In this document: positions 7,818-16,708 of the stretch, piece after piece
Layout of the letters: the number at the start of each line of letters is the position of its first letter
How positions within the stretch are numbered: position 1 is the stretch's first letter
Source: an uncultured Clostridia bacterium
Lineage (GTDB): Bacteria > Bacillota > Clostridia > UBA1381
Length of the DNA stretch: 64,000 bases
NCBI GenBank assembly: GCA_934486735.1
Contig: CAKSQL010000003.1
Span: 79,438 to 143,437, forward strand
Reading direction: 5' to 3'
Made by a program: the position numbers and the translations under genes
The notes under the pieces: generated by a model
The model's input: the letters and a program-made list of their open reading frames with translations, nothing else
Databases searched by the model: none
What the model was told of the DNA's origin: nothing

Positions 7818-9483
7818 AGCTGTCCTCCAAAATATTTATAACCTCGTCGGCAGTTTCGCATGTCAGTGCCTTTTGTACAAGCTTTTTTGCCGAGCTTAAT
7901 GAAATACCTTTGATTTTTTCCTTTATTCTGCCGACTGCCGGGAGGGGAACGCTGAAGGTTGTAAGTCCCATCCCGAGCAAAAGAGCTGTAAAGCCGGTGT
8001 CGGCGGCTAAGTCTCCACACACGCTCACGTCGATTCCGGCGGTCTTGCCGGCATGTATAACCTGTGCAAGCGTTTTTAAAACCGCAGGATTGTATGGGTT
8101 GTAGACCGATTCGACATCGGTGTTTCCGCGATCGGCGGCAGTGATATACTGTACAAGGTCGTTTGTGCCTATGCTGAAAAAGTCGCAGTGCGCGGCAAGC
8201 ATATCCGCCATAATTGCACTTGCCGGGGTTTCGATCATGATACCGAGATGAATATCGCGGCAGCAATCGTGACCGACAGCAGTGATTTTTTTCGTTATCT
8301 CGTCAATCATGGCACGCGTATTTGTTATTTCGTCAAGACTTGTTATCATCGGCAGCATAAGCTTGACGCTTTTCTGTGCACCGGCGAGAATAATCGCCTC
8401 CAGCTGCTGAGCAAAAATATCGGGATTTGCAAGGCAAAGCCGTATTCCGCGGCAGCCGAGAAACGGATTTTCCTCTTTTTTCATTCCGAGATAGTCAAGC
8501 TGCTTGTCACCGCCTATGTCAATTGTGCGTATCGTGACCGGCAGGGGAGAGACGCGGTTTAAAACCTCACGGTAGGCATCGGTCTGCTCGGAGACGGTAG
8601 GTTTTTTCGACATGGACGAGTATAAAAACTCGGTTCTGAAAAGTCCGATTCCGTCGATATGCTCATCGTCGAGCGAGTCCAAATCGGACGGCTTGCCGAT
8701 GTTTATGCATATATTGATTTTTTCGCTGTCGGCGGTTCGCGCCTCCTCTTTTTTCAGCGAATCGAGTTTTTCTTTAAAGCTGAGTTCGTCCAAAAGCTTT
8801 TTTTGATATTTCGATTCGGTTTCGGAATCGGGGGCGATTATAAGCACGCCCTCGTCTCCGTCAAGATATCCCATGCCCTCCGCGCCCGAAAGCTTCCCCG
8901 CGCCGACAACCGCCGGGATGCCCAAGGATTTTGCCAAAATTACGGTGTGGGACGCTTTTCCGCCCAGCTCGCATATGAATCCGGCAAGACGGCTGTGGTC
9001 GAATTGCATGGTGTCGACCGGGGTCAGTTCGCGCGCCGCAAGAATATATTTTTCGCCGTCGTTGGGAAAAGAAAACTCAGCGTCGGCACCGCTTAAAATC
9101 TCTGTCAGTATCTTGCCGATATACTTTATGTCATCGGTGCGCTGACGCATATATTCGTTGCCGCTTGCGGAAAGCCTTGCAGCCATTTTGTCACAGACCT
9201 CGGTGACGGCGGCGATTTCGTCCGTTCCGTCGGCGATTGCCGATTCGATCGGCGAGCGGAGCATGCTGTCGTTTAAAAGCATTTCGTACGCTTCGAATAT
9301 CTTTGCATTTTCTTCACCCAGGTTGGCAAGAGCCTTTTCCTTGAGAACGCTGACCTTGCCGGTTGCCAGGCGAAAGGCTTCGTCAATGCCGACCGATGCG
9401 CTTTTTTTCGCCTTTTTTTCAAACCGGATTACGCCGGCGTGTACAAGTCCCGGCGCTCCGGCAATTCCTTTGAAAATTTTCAA
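7810..9483 (-). CDS. ptsI: phosphoenolpyruvate-protein phosphotransferase (enzyme I)
   Basis: A 557-residue cytoplasmic enzyme that moves phosphate from phosphoenolpyruvate to HPr. The phospho-histidine domain has His179 in GGKASHTVILAKSLG. The C-terminal PEP-binding barrel shows GIGLFRTEFLYSS, MIETPASAIMADML, FFSIGTNDLVQY and the catalytic cysteine loop VCGDLAAD. Length and domain order are standard. It lies 6 bp after the HPr gene. Having HPr and enzyme I inside one sugar operon is unusual for general PTS genes. It may be the only copy in the genome or a dedicated second set; the window does not show which. Confidence 0.93.
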   Translation of the reverse strand: MKIFKGIAGAPGLVHAGVIRFEKKAKKSASVGIDEAFRLATGKVSVLKEKALANLGEENAKIFEAYEMLLNDSMLRSPIESAIADGTDEIAAVTEVCDKMAARLSASGNEYMRQRTDDIKYIGKILTEILSGADAEFSFPNDGEKYILAARELTPVDTMQFDHSRLAGFICELGGKASHTVILAKSLGIPAVVGAGKLSGAEGMGYLDGDEGVLIIAPDSETESKYQKKLLDELSFKEKLDSLKKEEARTADSEKINICINIGKPSDLDSLDDEHIDGIGLFRTEFLYSSMSKKPTVSEQTDAYREVLNRVSPLPVTIRTIDIGGDKQLDYLGMKKEENPFLGCRGIRLCLANPDIFAQQLEAIILAGAQKSVKLMLPMITSLDEITNTRAMIDEITKKITAVGHDCCRDIHLGIMIETPASAIMADMLAAHCDFFSIGTNDLVQYITAADRGNTDVESVYNPYNPAVLKTLAQVIHAGKTAGIDVSVCGDLAADTGFTALLLGMGLTTFSVPLPAVGRIKEKIKGISLSSAKKLVQKALTCETADEVINILEDSYE

Positions 9484-9489
9484 TGTCTA

Positions 9490-9744
9490 TCACTCCATAT
9501 CCAATGTGTTAATCAAAGCCTCAACCGCCTCCTGCTCGTCCGCACCCTCGGCTCTGATTTCGATTGTGTCACCCTTTGCCGCACCTGCGCAAAGAACCAT
9601 GAGAATACTTTTTGCTTCAAATTCTTCGCCGTCCTTTATTATCACGATGCTGCTTTTGAATTTTTCGGCGGTTTTGCAAAAGTCCGATGCGGGGCGCGCG
9701 TGCAGACCCTCCTCATTTTTGATTGTATAACTTACCTTTACCAT
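9490..9744 (-). CDS. ptsH: phosphocarrier protein HPr
   Basis: An 84-residue cytoplasmic phosphocarrier. His15 (EEGLHARPASDF) is the site phosphorylated by enzyme I. Ser46 (EAKSILMVLCAG) is the site used by HPr kinase in Firmicutes, so catabolite-control signalling is probably retained. It lies between the PRD regulator and enzyme I genes, and AAGGAGG precedes the start. Confidence 0.93.
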   Translation of the reverse strand: MVKVSYTIKNEEGLHARPASDFCKTAEKFKSSIVIIKDGEEFEAKSILMVLCAGAAKGDTIEIRAEGADEQEAVEALINTLDME

Positions 9745-9758
9745 TTATATAGACCTCC

Positions 9759-11705
9759 TTACCAAGATTCAAATATTTTTATGATTTCATCGATGTCGGA
9801 AAGATTTTTCAAGACGCCGCATTTTGACTCGTCCTCTATAAAAGCCGCGGCGGACTTGTAAAAACGCATAATCTTATTTTTTATATTGTCGTCCTCGTTA
9901 ATGTCAAAGGCGAGAAGAAATATGATGTCCGCGCTTTCGCCGCTGTTCCAGACTATCGGCTTTTCAAGGCTTGCAAATGCCGCAGCCGAGTGAATCACAT
10001 GCCTGCCGCTGCCGTGGGGCAGGGCAAAACCCCTGCCGATATCGGTCGATGTGCTTTTTTCGCGCCTTAAAACCGATTTTTCAAAGCCGGATGTCACATA
10101 GCCGAGCCTTTCAAGACGTGAGCACATCATATGCAAAAGCCTGTTCTTGTCGGAAATGCCGCATTGCGGAAAAATCAAGTCGCGGTTGAAAATTGTTCTG
10201 CCCGGGACGATGTTGTTTATCCTGCTGCGCTTTTTAAGCCTTATTTCCTTGATTGCGCGGCGCAGCGTGCGAATGTCGTTATCGTCGGGGAGCTGACCTA
10301 TTTCAATGACCTTGTACTTGAAATCCTTTATCGGAACAGCTGAAATTACAAAATCACACTCAGATATTTTGTCAATATCTCTTGCAGAGTATACGGCTTT
10401 TATTTTTATATCGGGAACAGACGCTGCAATTTTTTCTTTAAAAAGCTGTTGAATCCCGACTCCGTAGTCGCACACAATGCATGCCGAAAGCTGCGAAAGA
10501 CTGCGCTCAATCGCGCCGCCTGTCTGAAGTGCGATATATCCTGCCTCGTGCTCGTTAAGTTCAAGAGAAAGTTCCTTTTCAAAAATATTGCCCAAAATCC
10601 ATGCCGCGGCAAGCATGTTCGGATATTTTTCCTTGATTTGAGAAAGCAGACGGTTCGGAAAAACCACGCCGTAACTCAAGCGAGCGGCGGCTGCTTTGAT
10701 TAACAAAAGCATTTGGTCTGTAAAAAGCCTGTCTGCCTTTAAGTCCACTCCGGTTATTTCGCTTGCCAGATTGACCGCATTGATTGTCAGCCGGCAGAAA
10801 TTGATATTTAAAAGTTCAAAACTGCGACGGTGTTCGGCGGATTGAAATTCCTGGATTTCGGAAATCGAAACGGCGGATGTTATAAAATTCAGTTCGCAGG
10901 GAGGGAGCGGAGCGTGCTTTTTTGCTTCTTTAAAAAGCATTTCGGCAAGGGGAGCATCAAAGTCGGACAATTTATGACATTTCATCTCGCATGGGTGAAA
11001 ACTGCGTGTACGCAGTATACATAGCGAGAGTAAAAATGTCAGATTTGCCGCGGAGGTTCGGTTGAATTTGATTCCAAACCGATCCTCGGCGTTTATGACA
11101 ATTTTCGCGGCAATATCCGCTTCAAAGCCGCCGAGAGCCGCACACATGCCGGTGTACTCGGTCGGCGGCAGAAGGGAATATTTTGAAGTCCTTTCATTGA
11201 TAAGGGCGGAATAGCTTTTTGAATATTCGTTGAAAAATTTCAAAAGAGCGATACGAAAATTAAATTCGCTGCCGCTTATCGAAATCCCCGTTCCGCGCCG
11301 CCGCGAAAGGGTAATGCCGCTTTTTGAAAGCTTGTCCGAGACTCTGTCCAAAATTTTGTCCAATCTGCCGCGGCTGATATAATACTTGTCCGAAAGTTTC
11401 TGCGCCGTTAAAATGCCGTCCTTGAAAAGACTGCGCATTATAAAGAAGAAAATTTCCTCGTCCTCGTTTGGTGAAAAGTTTTCTATTTCGCTCCACTCGC
11501 CGGCGGTACATATAAGCCTTATGCCGATGTGCGGCTTTGAATCTATCCTGCCTGCATTGTGCTCCGATAAAAATTCTCTTGCAAAGAGAATATCGCTGCG
11601 GACGGTTCTTGAAGATACCCCGAGTCGCCCGGCAAGCTCGCCGAGCGTGAGAAAATCCTGCTCGGCATATAAAATTCTTAAAAGCTTGAATTGTCTTTTG
11701 TTCAA
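9759..11705 (-). CDS. PRD-containing transcriptional regulator with EIIB and EIIA domains (MtlR/LicR type)
   Basis: A 648-residue activator or antiterminator-like regulator whose activity is set by PTS phosphorylation. Domains in order: DeoR-like HTH (residues ~1-60, TLGELAGRLGVSSRTVRSDI), a second Mga-type HTH (~75-160, YYISRGRLDKIL), two PRD domains (~165-395), an EIIB-like domain (~400-480, ACIVCDYGVG) and a C-terminal EIIA domain with phospho-His in GFALPHGSGRH. The frame is open to 11801, but a -10 box (TATAAT, 11742-11737) lies inside that extension and AAAGGAG precedes a TTG at 11705, so I use TTG. It is the first gene of the PTS operon and most likely controls it. Confidence 0.87.
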   Translation of the reverse strand: MNKRQFKLLRILYAEQDFLTLGELAGRLGVSSRTVRSDILFAREFLSEHNAGRIDSKPHIGIRLICTAGEWSEIENFSPNEDEEIFFFIMRSLFKDGILTAQKLSDKYYISRGRLDKILDRVSDKLSKSGITLSRRRGTGISISGSEFNFRIALLKFFNEYSKSYSALINERTSKYSLLPPTEYTGMCAALGGFEADIAAKIVINAEDRFGIKFNRTSAANLTFLLSLCILRTRSFHPCEMKCHKLSDFDAPLAEMLFKEAKKHAPLPPCELNFITSAVSISEIQEFQSAEHRRSFELLNINFCRLTINAVNLASEITGVDLKADRLFTDQMLLLIKAAAARLSYGVVFPNRLLSQIKEKYPNMLAAAWILGNIFEKELSLELNEHEAGYIALQTGGAIERSLSQLSACIVCDYGVGIQQLFKEKIAASVPDIKIKAVYSARDIDKISECDFVISAVPIKDFKYKVIEIGQLPDDNDIRTLRRAIKEIRLKKRSRINNIVPGRTIFNRDLIFPQCGISDKNRLLHMMCSRLERLGYVTSGFEKSVLRREKSTSTDIGRGFALPHGSGRHVIHSAAAFASLEKPIVWNSGESADIIFLLAFDINEDDNIKNKIMRFYKSAAAFIEDESKCGVLKNLSDIDEIIKIFESW

Positions 11706-11932
11706 TTTGCGGACGGCTCCTTTCCGAACTGATTTAATTATAACTCCGACAGACCTTTTTGTATTTTTAAATTTCTGACGCATTGGTGAAAAAATCTGCA
11801 ATGACTGTTTTTATCTTTTCCAAATTGCCGAAATTCATGAATAATAATTGAAAAAACGGTAATATATTTTTGGAAAATAAAATATAAATGTATTAAAATA
11901 AATAAGCCATACGATAACAAGGAGGAAATCAC

Positions 11933-13411
11933 ATGGAACAATATAGCGTATACAAGGACATCGCCGAGAGGTCGGGAGGAGACGTATATATAGGAGTTGT
12001 CGGTCCTGTCAGAACGGGAAAATCAACATTCATAAAGCGATTTATGGATTTGCTGGTAATACCGAATATAGAAAACGCATACCAGGCGGAAAGAGCAAGA
12101 GATGAGCTGCCGCAGTCGGCAGGCGGCAGAACCATTATGACAACCGAGCCGAAATTTATCCCTAACGAAGCGGTCAGTGTGTCACTTGGGGATAACGCAA
12201 AGCTCAGAGTGAGAATGATAGATTGTGTCGGATATATTGTCGACGGGTCACTGGGGTATATCGAGGACGACGCGCCGAGAATGGTTAATACGCCATGGTC
12301 GGATCAGCCGATGCCGTTTTATGAGGCGGCGGAAATAGGGACAAAGAAGGTTATAACCGAACATTCCACAATAGGACTTGTGGTGACGACCGATGGAAGT
12401 ATTACCGAGATTTCAAGAGAGGAATATGTCGGAGCGGAGAATAGAGTGATAAATGAATTGAAGGCGATAAATAAACCTTTTGTGATATTGCTGAACTCGA
12501 CAACACCGCAGGCTGAAAAAACGCAAAGGCTCAGACGGCAGCTGGAGGAGGAGCATAAAGCTCCGGTTGTGGCAGTGAATTGTGAGGAACTTTCGGCAGA
12601 GGATATAAATAGGATAATAGAAACGGTTTTGTTCGAGTTCCCCTTGCGCGAAATTAATATACGCGTGCCGGCGTGGATTGAAAGCCTCGGCTCGGAGCAT
12701 TGGCTTGATAAGGAAATTTACGACGCTGTTACCGAGAATGTCCGAAATGTGAGAAAGATAAGGGATGTGAGAGATTTTACAAAATCGCTCAGCGGACTCG
12801 GGCATATTGAGGAATGCAGGATAGAGGGCATGGACCTCGGCTGCGGAAATGTCGAGGCGGAAATAACGGCTGCCGATTCGCTCTTTTATAAAATTCTCGG
12901 TGAGACCTCCGGCTTTGAGATAGAGGATGAGGAATCGCTGATAGAGCTGATAAGAAAGCTTTCGGGAATAAAGAGGGAATATGATAAGGTGTCGCTTGCC
13001 TTGAATGAGGTGAGGGAGAAGGGGTACGGAATCGTGTCGCCGGGAACGGATGAGCTTACCCTGGCAGAACCGAAAATTGTGAAACAGGGCGGCAGATTCG
13101 GAGTTAAGCTTAAAGCCTCCGCTCCGTCTATACATATGATACGTGCAGATATAGAAACAGAGGTAAGCCCTATAGTGGGAACGGAAAAACAATCGGAGGA
13201 ATTGGTGCGATATCTCCTGGAGGAATTTGAAAACGATCCGGCGAAAATTTGGGAGTCGAACATATTCGGAAAATCGTTATACGAGCTGGTAAACGAGGGC
13301 TTGCACAACAAGCTGTCGCGTATGCCGGATGCTGCAAGGTTTAAACTTCGCGAAACTTTGCAGAGGATTATAAATGAGGGGAGCGGGGGACTGATTTGCA
13401 TTATACTTTAA
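11933..13411 (+). CDS. spoIVA: stage IV sporulation protein A (coat morphogenetic ATPase)
   Basis: A 492-residue protein matching SpoIVA over its full length. It is made in the mother cell and polymerises around the forespore as the base layer of the spore coat, using ATP. The Walker A motif GPVRTGKST is at residues 24-32 (Lys30); DCVGYIVDG serves as the switch or Walker B-like region, and the C-terminal region ends in a short hydrophobic tail. AAGGAGG precedes the ATG by eight bases. A possible sigma-E promoter (ATGTATT at 11888 and CATACGAT at 11908) lies upstream, but its spacing of 13 is short. The downstream lipoprotein gene overlaps by 16 bp. It is divergent from the PTS operon. Confidence 0.95.
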   Translation: MEQYSVYKDIAERSGGDVYIGVVGPVRTGKSTFIKRFMDLLVIPNIENAYQAERARDELPQSAGGRTIMTTEPKFIPNEAVSVSLGDNAKLRVRMIDCVGYIVDGSLGYIEDDAPRMVNTPWSDQPMPFYEAAEIGTKKVITEHSTIGLVVTTDGSITEISREEYVGAENRVINELKAINKPFVILLNSTTPQAEKTQRLRRQLEEEHKAPVVAVNCEELSAEDINRIIETVLFEFPLREINIRVPAWIESLGSEHWLDKEIYDAVTENVRNVRKIRDVRDFTKSLSGLGHIEECRIEGMDLGCGNVEAEITAADSLFYKILGETSGFEIEDEESLIELIRKLSGIKREYDKVSLALNEVREKGYGIVSPGTDELTLAEPKIVKQGGRFGVKLKASAPSIHMIRADIETEVSPIVGTEKQSEELVRYLLEEFENDPAKIWESNIFGKSLYELVNEGLHNKLSRMPDAARFKLRETLQRIINEGSGGLICIIL

Positions 13412-14073
13412 AGCTTTCGGTATGTGTGCTTTTGTTTTTTATGTGCGGCTGTGCCGCAATGAAACCGATGGTGAAATTTATTGACAAAAATTATGAGACT
13501 GATTCGGCAGTGATCAAAGCGGAAATTCCCGAGTTTAAAAATTTTCCGAACAAGGAATTTGAGGAAAAACTTAACGATGAGTACGAGAAAAATTTTGCGG
13601 CGTGGACGGAAGATTTCCTAAAACAATGCGGCAATGAACCGGCTGAAAAATGCGAATTTGTTCTGACGCAGGAAATAAAATACAATAAGCTGCCGTTTTT
13701 GAGCGTGGTGGGGGAGGCATACAGCTTTACCGGCGGAGTTCATGGCAGCAGCTCGCGCGCGGCGATAAATGTTGATGTCAATAACGGGACGGAACTGACA
13801 CTGTCGGATCTGTTCGATGACAGCGGCAAGGCATTTTTAAATCGAAAGCTGCTTGAAATCGAGGAGAAGAATCCGGAGGAATATCACGACTTGTGGGAGC
13901 GGCCGAAAATTTCCGATGATAAAAGCTTTTATTTGAGCGATAAGGGGTTGGTGATATATTTTCCGCCATACGAATTGTCCTACTACGCGCGCGGATTTGT
14001 CGAGTTTATGATTCCGTACGGTGAGCTTGCCGGCGAGCTTAGACAGGAATATATAGAATTGGCAAATCGATGA
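13396..14073 (+). CDS. DUF4163/DUF3298-type lipoprotein
   Basis: 225 residues beginning at TTG, overlapping the end of spoIVA. The signal peptide ends in a lipobox (FMCGCAA, Cys19), so the mature protein should be lipid-anchored outside the membrane. The body matches the RsiV-like DUF4163 plus DUF3298 pattern: EIPEFKNFPNKEFEEKLN, then YSFTGGVHGSSSRAAINVD, TLSDLFDD and IYFPPYELSYYARGFVEFMIPY. In Bacillus the same fold binds lysozyme in the anti-sigma factor RsiV; here there is no anti-sigma or transmembrane part, so the role is unknown. Overlap with spoIVA suggests co-transcription and possibly mother-cell expression during sporulation. Confidence 0.8.
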   Translation: MHYTLKLSVCVLLFFMCGCAAMKPMVKFIDKNYETDSAVIKAEIPEFKNFPNKEFEEKLNDEYEKNFAAWTEDFLKQCGNEPAEKCEFVLTQEIKYNKLPFLSVVGEAYSFTGGVHGSSSRAAINVDVNNGTELTLSDLFDDSGKAFLNRKLLEIEEKNPEEYHDLWERPKISDDKSFYLSDKGLVIYFPPYELSYYARGFVEFMIPYGELAGELRQEYIELANR

Positions 14074-14198
14074 TAAATGTTATTTTGTACAGAATTGGTA
14101 TTGACGATATTTTCAATTTATTATACTATCGATGGGCGTTGGTTTATTCACGTCAGCTCGGCTGTTTTTAGCCACTGTGTCGGAACGGACACCCGGAT

Positions 14199-14270
14199 AG
14201 AGAGCCGGAGCAGCGGTATTCAGTTGGTTTTGCCAAAGGTTGCCGTTTGGACACCGGCTCTCTTTTTTTT
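14199..14270 (+). terminator. terminator hairpin ending a possible small RNA
   Basis: AGAGAGCCGG (14199-14208) pairs with CCGGCTCTCT (14254-14263), followed by eight T. The 45-base loop is unusually long and can form an inner stem. It ends the region after the lipoprotein gene; a weak promoter (TATTGA-17-TATACT) ahead of it could give an RNA of about 130 bases. Confidence 0.65.
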
Positions 14271-14297
14271 AAATCTGTCCTTTCGATTGCACAACAA

Positions 14298-15257
14298 TTA
14301 ATAGCAGCGCTTGCATGGCTGTCTGCCCTCGGCTTTTGCATCTTCAAGAGAAATTGCGCGACCTTTTCCTTTCAATGTTGAACAACTTTTCCGATGATAT
14401 TTGTTGCCGGTTTTTCCGACGTAAACAGTGTCGGCAGAGGCTGAGTCAGCATCGGAATCCTGTGCGGAATTTTGCTCTGCGCTGCTCTCCGCTTCTTGTT
14501 TTGCACTTTCTTCAGCTTCTTTTTGCGCTTGTGCCTTTTCAGCTTCTTTTTGTGCCGCCTCGGCTTCCTTTTGCGCCTGCGCTTCCTGCTCGGCTTTTTG
14601 TCTTGCCTCTTCGGCGGCTTTTTCCTGTGCCTCACGTTCGGCTTGTGCAGCGCGTGCTTGTTCCTCGCGTTCTGCTTCGGCAGCTATGTCATGAACAACA
14701 ACGTGGATTTTTTCGCTTGTTACATCACTGTTTTTTAATTTGGCATATACTGTTGTTTCTCCCTCTGATTTTGACAAAAGGGAGTTGTTTTCAAAGTTTG
14801 CTACAGCTTCATTCTCACTTACCAATTCGATATTCGCTTTATCGGCATTTCCGGGAACAACAGTATATGCTATTTCATGGGATTGATTAATATCGTCAAA
14901 TATAATCTCGTTTTCTGCAATATGTATTTCGATAGGTTTTACGGAACTGCCTGTCATTGCGGCGGCTATTATTGTTGCAGCAAAACAAATCGGTATAGAA
15001 ATCATACCTTTATATTTTTTGTAACGGCAGGCGTCGATAATTGAAGTAACAATAAACGGTGCACTCCAAAACATTACTGCAGGAAGAAGGAAAGATCCCG
15101 AAACGGCGGAAATAAAAAAGGTGATTATGTAGTAAGCAAATGCAATAAGCATATGACTTGCTGACCCCGAACGGAAACCGGGGACATGACTCAGCCACTT
15201 GATTTTCCTTAAGCTATCACACAGTTTATCAAATTCTTTTGTAATCTCTTTAAACAT
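14298..15257 (-). CDS. membrane protein with Ala/Glu/Lys coiled coil and C-terminal Cys module
   Basis: A 319-residue protein started at the ATG at 15257, which has AAAGGA nine bases ahead. Residues ~25-100 contain three hydrophobic segments (LIAFAYYIITFFISAV, FLLPAVMFWSAPFIV, ISIPICFAATIIAAAM). An Ig-like region follows (residues ~105-190), then a ~70-residue charged coiled coil (EAQEKAAEEARQKAEQEAQA type repeats), a Ser/Asp linker, and a terminal module YVGKTGNKYHRKSC...CKRCY with one His and three Cys in the same spacing as the tail of the metallo-beta-lactamase at 707-2251. The function is unknown; the Cys module probably binds a metal and is displayed outside the membrane. The coiled-coil composition explains the many spurious frames over this region. 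Confidence 0.75.
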   Translation of the reverse strand: MFKEITKEFDKLCDSLRKIKWLSHVPGFRSGSASHMLIAFAYYIITFFISAVSGSFLLPAVMFWSAPFIVTSIIDACRYKKYKGMISIPICFAATIIAAAMTGSSVKPIEIHIAENEIIFDDINQSHEIAYTVVPGNADKANIELVSENEAVANFENNSLLSKSEGETTVYAKLKNSDVTSEKIHVVVHDIAAEAEREEQARAAQAEREAQEKAAEEARQKAEQEAQAQKEAEAAQKEAEKAQAQKEAEESAKQEAESSAEQNSAQDSDADSASADTVYVGKTGNKYHRKSCSTLKGKGRAISLEDAKAEGRQPCKRCY

Positions 15258-15310
15258 AACATACAATCCTTTCGCTTAAAAAATATCTGTACATTTTCCC
15301 AACATAAACA

Positions 15311-15339
15311 ATTATATCACATTATTTGGCATTTGTCAA
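15311..15339 (-). promoter_or_regulatory. sigma-A promoter of the coiled-coil membrane protein gene
   Basis: On the minus strand TTGACA (15339-15334), a 17-bp spacer and TATAAT (15316-15311) match consensus exactly. Confidence 0.85.
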
Positions 15340-15397
15340 AAAAAGTCAAAAACTTTTCGGAAATAATTTAATTATTTCCGATTTGCGCGATAGGGTA

Positions 15398-15547
15398 GCC
15401 GAAAAAAAGTAATCCGAACTCCGATTTTGAGAGGTGAATTTCCGCTTTTACTGCGTTAAAATACTCGGCAATCTGCCAATTTCAAAGTCGACAAGCCGAA
15501 ACATGCCGAAATTATGCCTTTTTTAGGCGGGTTCGGATTACTTTTCC
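15398..15547. repeat. dispersed repeat with terminal inverted repeats, copy B
   Basis: About 150 bp bounded by AAAAAAAGTAATCCGAACT and GGTTCGGATTACTTTT (complementary ends). It carries GACAAGCCGAAACATGCCG and AATTATGCCTTTTTTAGGCG, which are the reverse complement of the left half of copy A; the middle differs from copy A. Confidence 0.8.
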
Positions 15548-15622
15548 ATTTGTCCTCTACGTTCTCTGCAGGGGCAAAGACTGCATCGCGTCCACCGCCA
15601 TGACTGCCGTTACCGTCCCGGG

Positions 15623-15741
15623 TTGACATGATATCCGGGAAAGAGGTATAATAAATATAACAAAATAGAATGGCGTGTTATCGATAAAAGGAGGAGTGAT
15701 TTGTGAAAGCGTTTGAAACGCCGAGAGTGCTATTACATTGA
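15623..15741 (+). promoter_or_regulatory. orphan promoter, ribosome-binding site and 12-codon reading frame
   Basis: TTGACA (15623) and TATAAT (15647) with an 18-bp spacer; a TCCCGG...CCGGGA dyad brackets the -35. AAAGGAGG lies eight bases before a GTG at 15703 whose frame stops after 12 codons (MKAFETPRVLLH). No gene follows before the terminator at 15788, so this looks like the 5' end of a deleted gene, or a leader peptide. Confidence 0.55.
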
Positions 15742-15787
15742 TAAAAGTCCGTCGATGCGTACAATAAATATCATGTGAATGTCATTC

Positions 15788-15823
15788 AGAGGGCAAAATG
15801 ATACAAAAATCATTTTGCCCTCT
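15788..15823. terminator. terminator overlapping the end of the araC-family gene
   Basis: AGAGGGCAAAATGAT and its perfect complement around a 6-base loop. The left-strand arm encodes the last codons and stop of the AraC-family gene. Confidence 0.8.
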
Positions 15824-16646
15824 GTTTATCGCTTGCTTTTTTGTATTCGTTCGGAGAAACGCCTGTTTTATCCTTAAAGCATCTTGAAAAATAATATATA
15901 TTGCGGAATCCGCATGCCGCAGCAACATCCGACACCGAGAGTCCGCCGTACTCCAACAAAGATTTTGCCATGTTTATCCGCTCATTAATAACTGATTGCA
16001 GCGGCGTGATGCCGTAGATATCCCGATAAAGATGTGCAAATCTGCCCGGCGAATATCCGCACAGCTTGGCAAGCGATTCCACAGTGTGTTCTTTTTCGGG
16101 ATTCTTTACGATGGTATATCTTGCCTTTGCCAAACGCTCTTTTTCATCCGCTGCCCGGTTGGTTGAAGCTCTGTGCAATTCTATCAGCAGTTGTGTAACG
16201 ACTGCTTTTATTATGTCATCGCAGCCGTTTTTATTCATTATCATTTCGTCATTTATATTTTCCATGTATGCACGCAAAAAATGCTTGTTCCCGGTGTGAA
16301 CGGCTGTGTTGAGCGGTATGGGATATTTTTTTATTATCCCGCCGATTTCATCGCTGTCGATATACATCCAGTCATTAACGAATCCGCTGCCGTTATCCGC
16401 AAAATCGCCGTGATACACTGCTTCGCCGGGGGTATTTATAACTGTGTCGCCGACACTGCCGCTGAGTATTTTGCCGTTTTTTTCGTATCTGTACGGTGTG
16501 GCAAAACAGCTTACGGTGTAGTGAGAGAATATCTTTCGTGTACAAAATTCGCCGGAACTGTGACTTGTGGCTATACCCATATTCAGGACTTTCATATTTT
16601 CACCAACTTTAGCAGGAATATATAAATTTTCATTCGTATTATCCAT
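15810..16646 (-). CDS. AraC-family transcriptional regulator
   Basis: About 278 residues: an N-terminal cupin-like sugar-binding domain and a C-terminal double helix-turn-helix (residues ~175-275). The second helix-turn-helix carries the AraC signature (SVSDVAAACGFRNIYYFSRCFKDKTGVSPNEYK). This is seen here in two parts, SVSDVAAACGFRNIYYFSR and CFKDKTGVSPNEYK. It lies divergent from the beta-mannosidase gene and most likely activates it when a mannoside is present. The start is uncertain: a consensus promoter puts transcription start near 16650, so the ATG at 16646 would be almost leaderless. An in-frame ATG at 16595 (MKVLNMGIATSHS) has GGTG seven bases ahead and is a good alternative. Confidence 0.85.
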   Translation of the reverse strand: MDNTNENLYIPAKVGENMKVLNMGIATSHSSGEFCTRKIFSHYTVSCFATPYRYEKNGKILSGSVGDTVINTPGEAVYHGDFADNGSGFVNDWMYIDSDEIGGIIKKYPIPLNTAVHTGNKHFLRAYMENINDEMIMNKNGCDDIIKAVVTQLLIELHRASTNRAADEKERLAKARYTIVKNPEKEHTVESLAKLCGYSPGRFAHLYRDIYGITPLQSVINERINMAKSLLEYGGLSVSDVAAACGFRNIYYFSRCFKDKTGVSPNEYKKASDKQRAK

Positions 16647-16656
16647 GGACAAATTG

Positions 16657-16685
16657 ATTATATCACGTTAAAATATAAATGTCAA
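16657..16685 (-). promoter_or_regulatory. sigma-A promoter of the araC-family gene
   Basis: On the minus strand TTGACA (16685-16680), a 17-bp spacer and TATAAT (16662-16657). It overlaps the upstream region of the divergent beta-mannosidase gene, so the regulator could repress itself and activate the enzyme gene from the same sites. Confidence 0.85.
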
Positions 16686-16708
16686 GAATAATTTCGGAGG
16701 TGCACATA

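Noticed and set aside
14372..14738. Several long open frames opposite the coiled-coil protein (Cys/Ser-rich or Arg/Lys-rich)
   Set aside because: They are shadows of the repetitive Ala/Glu/Lys codons of the real minus-strand gene and have no ribosome-binding sites.
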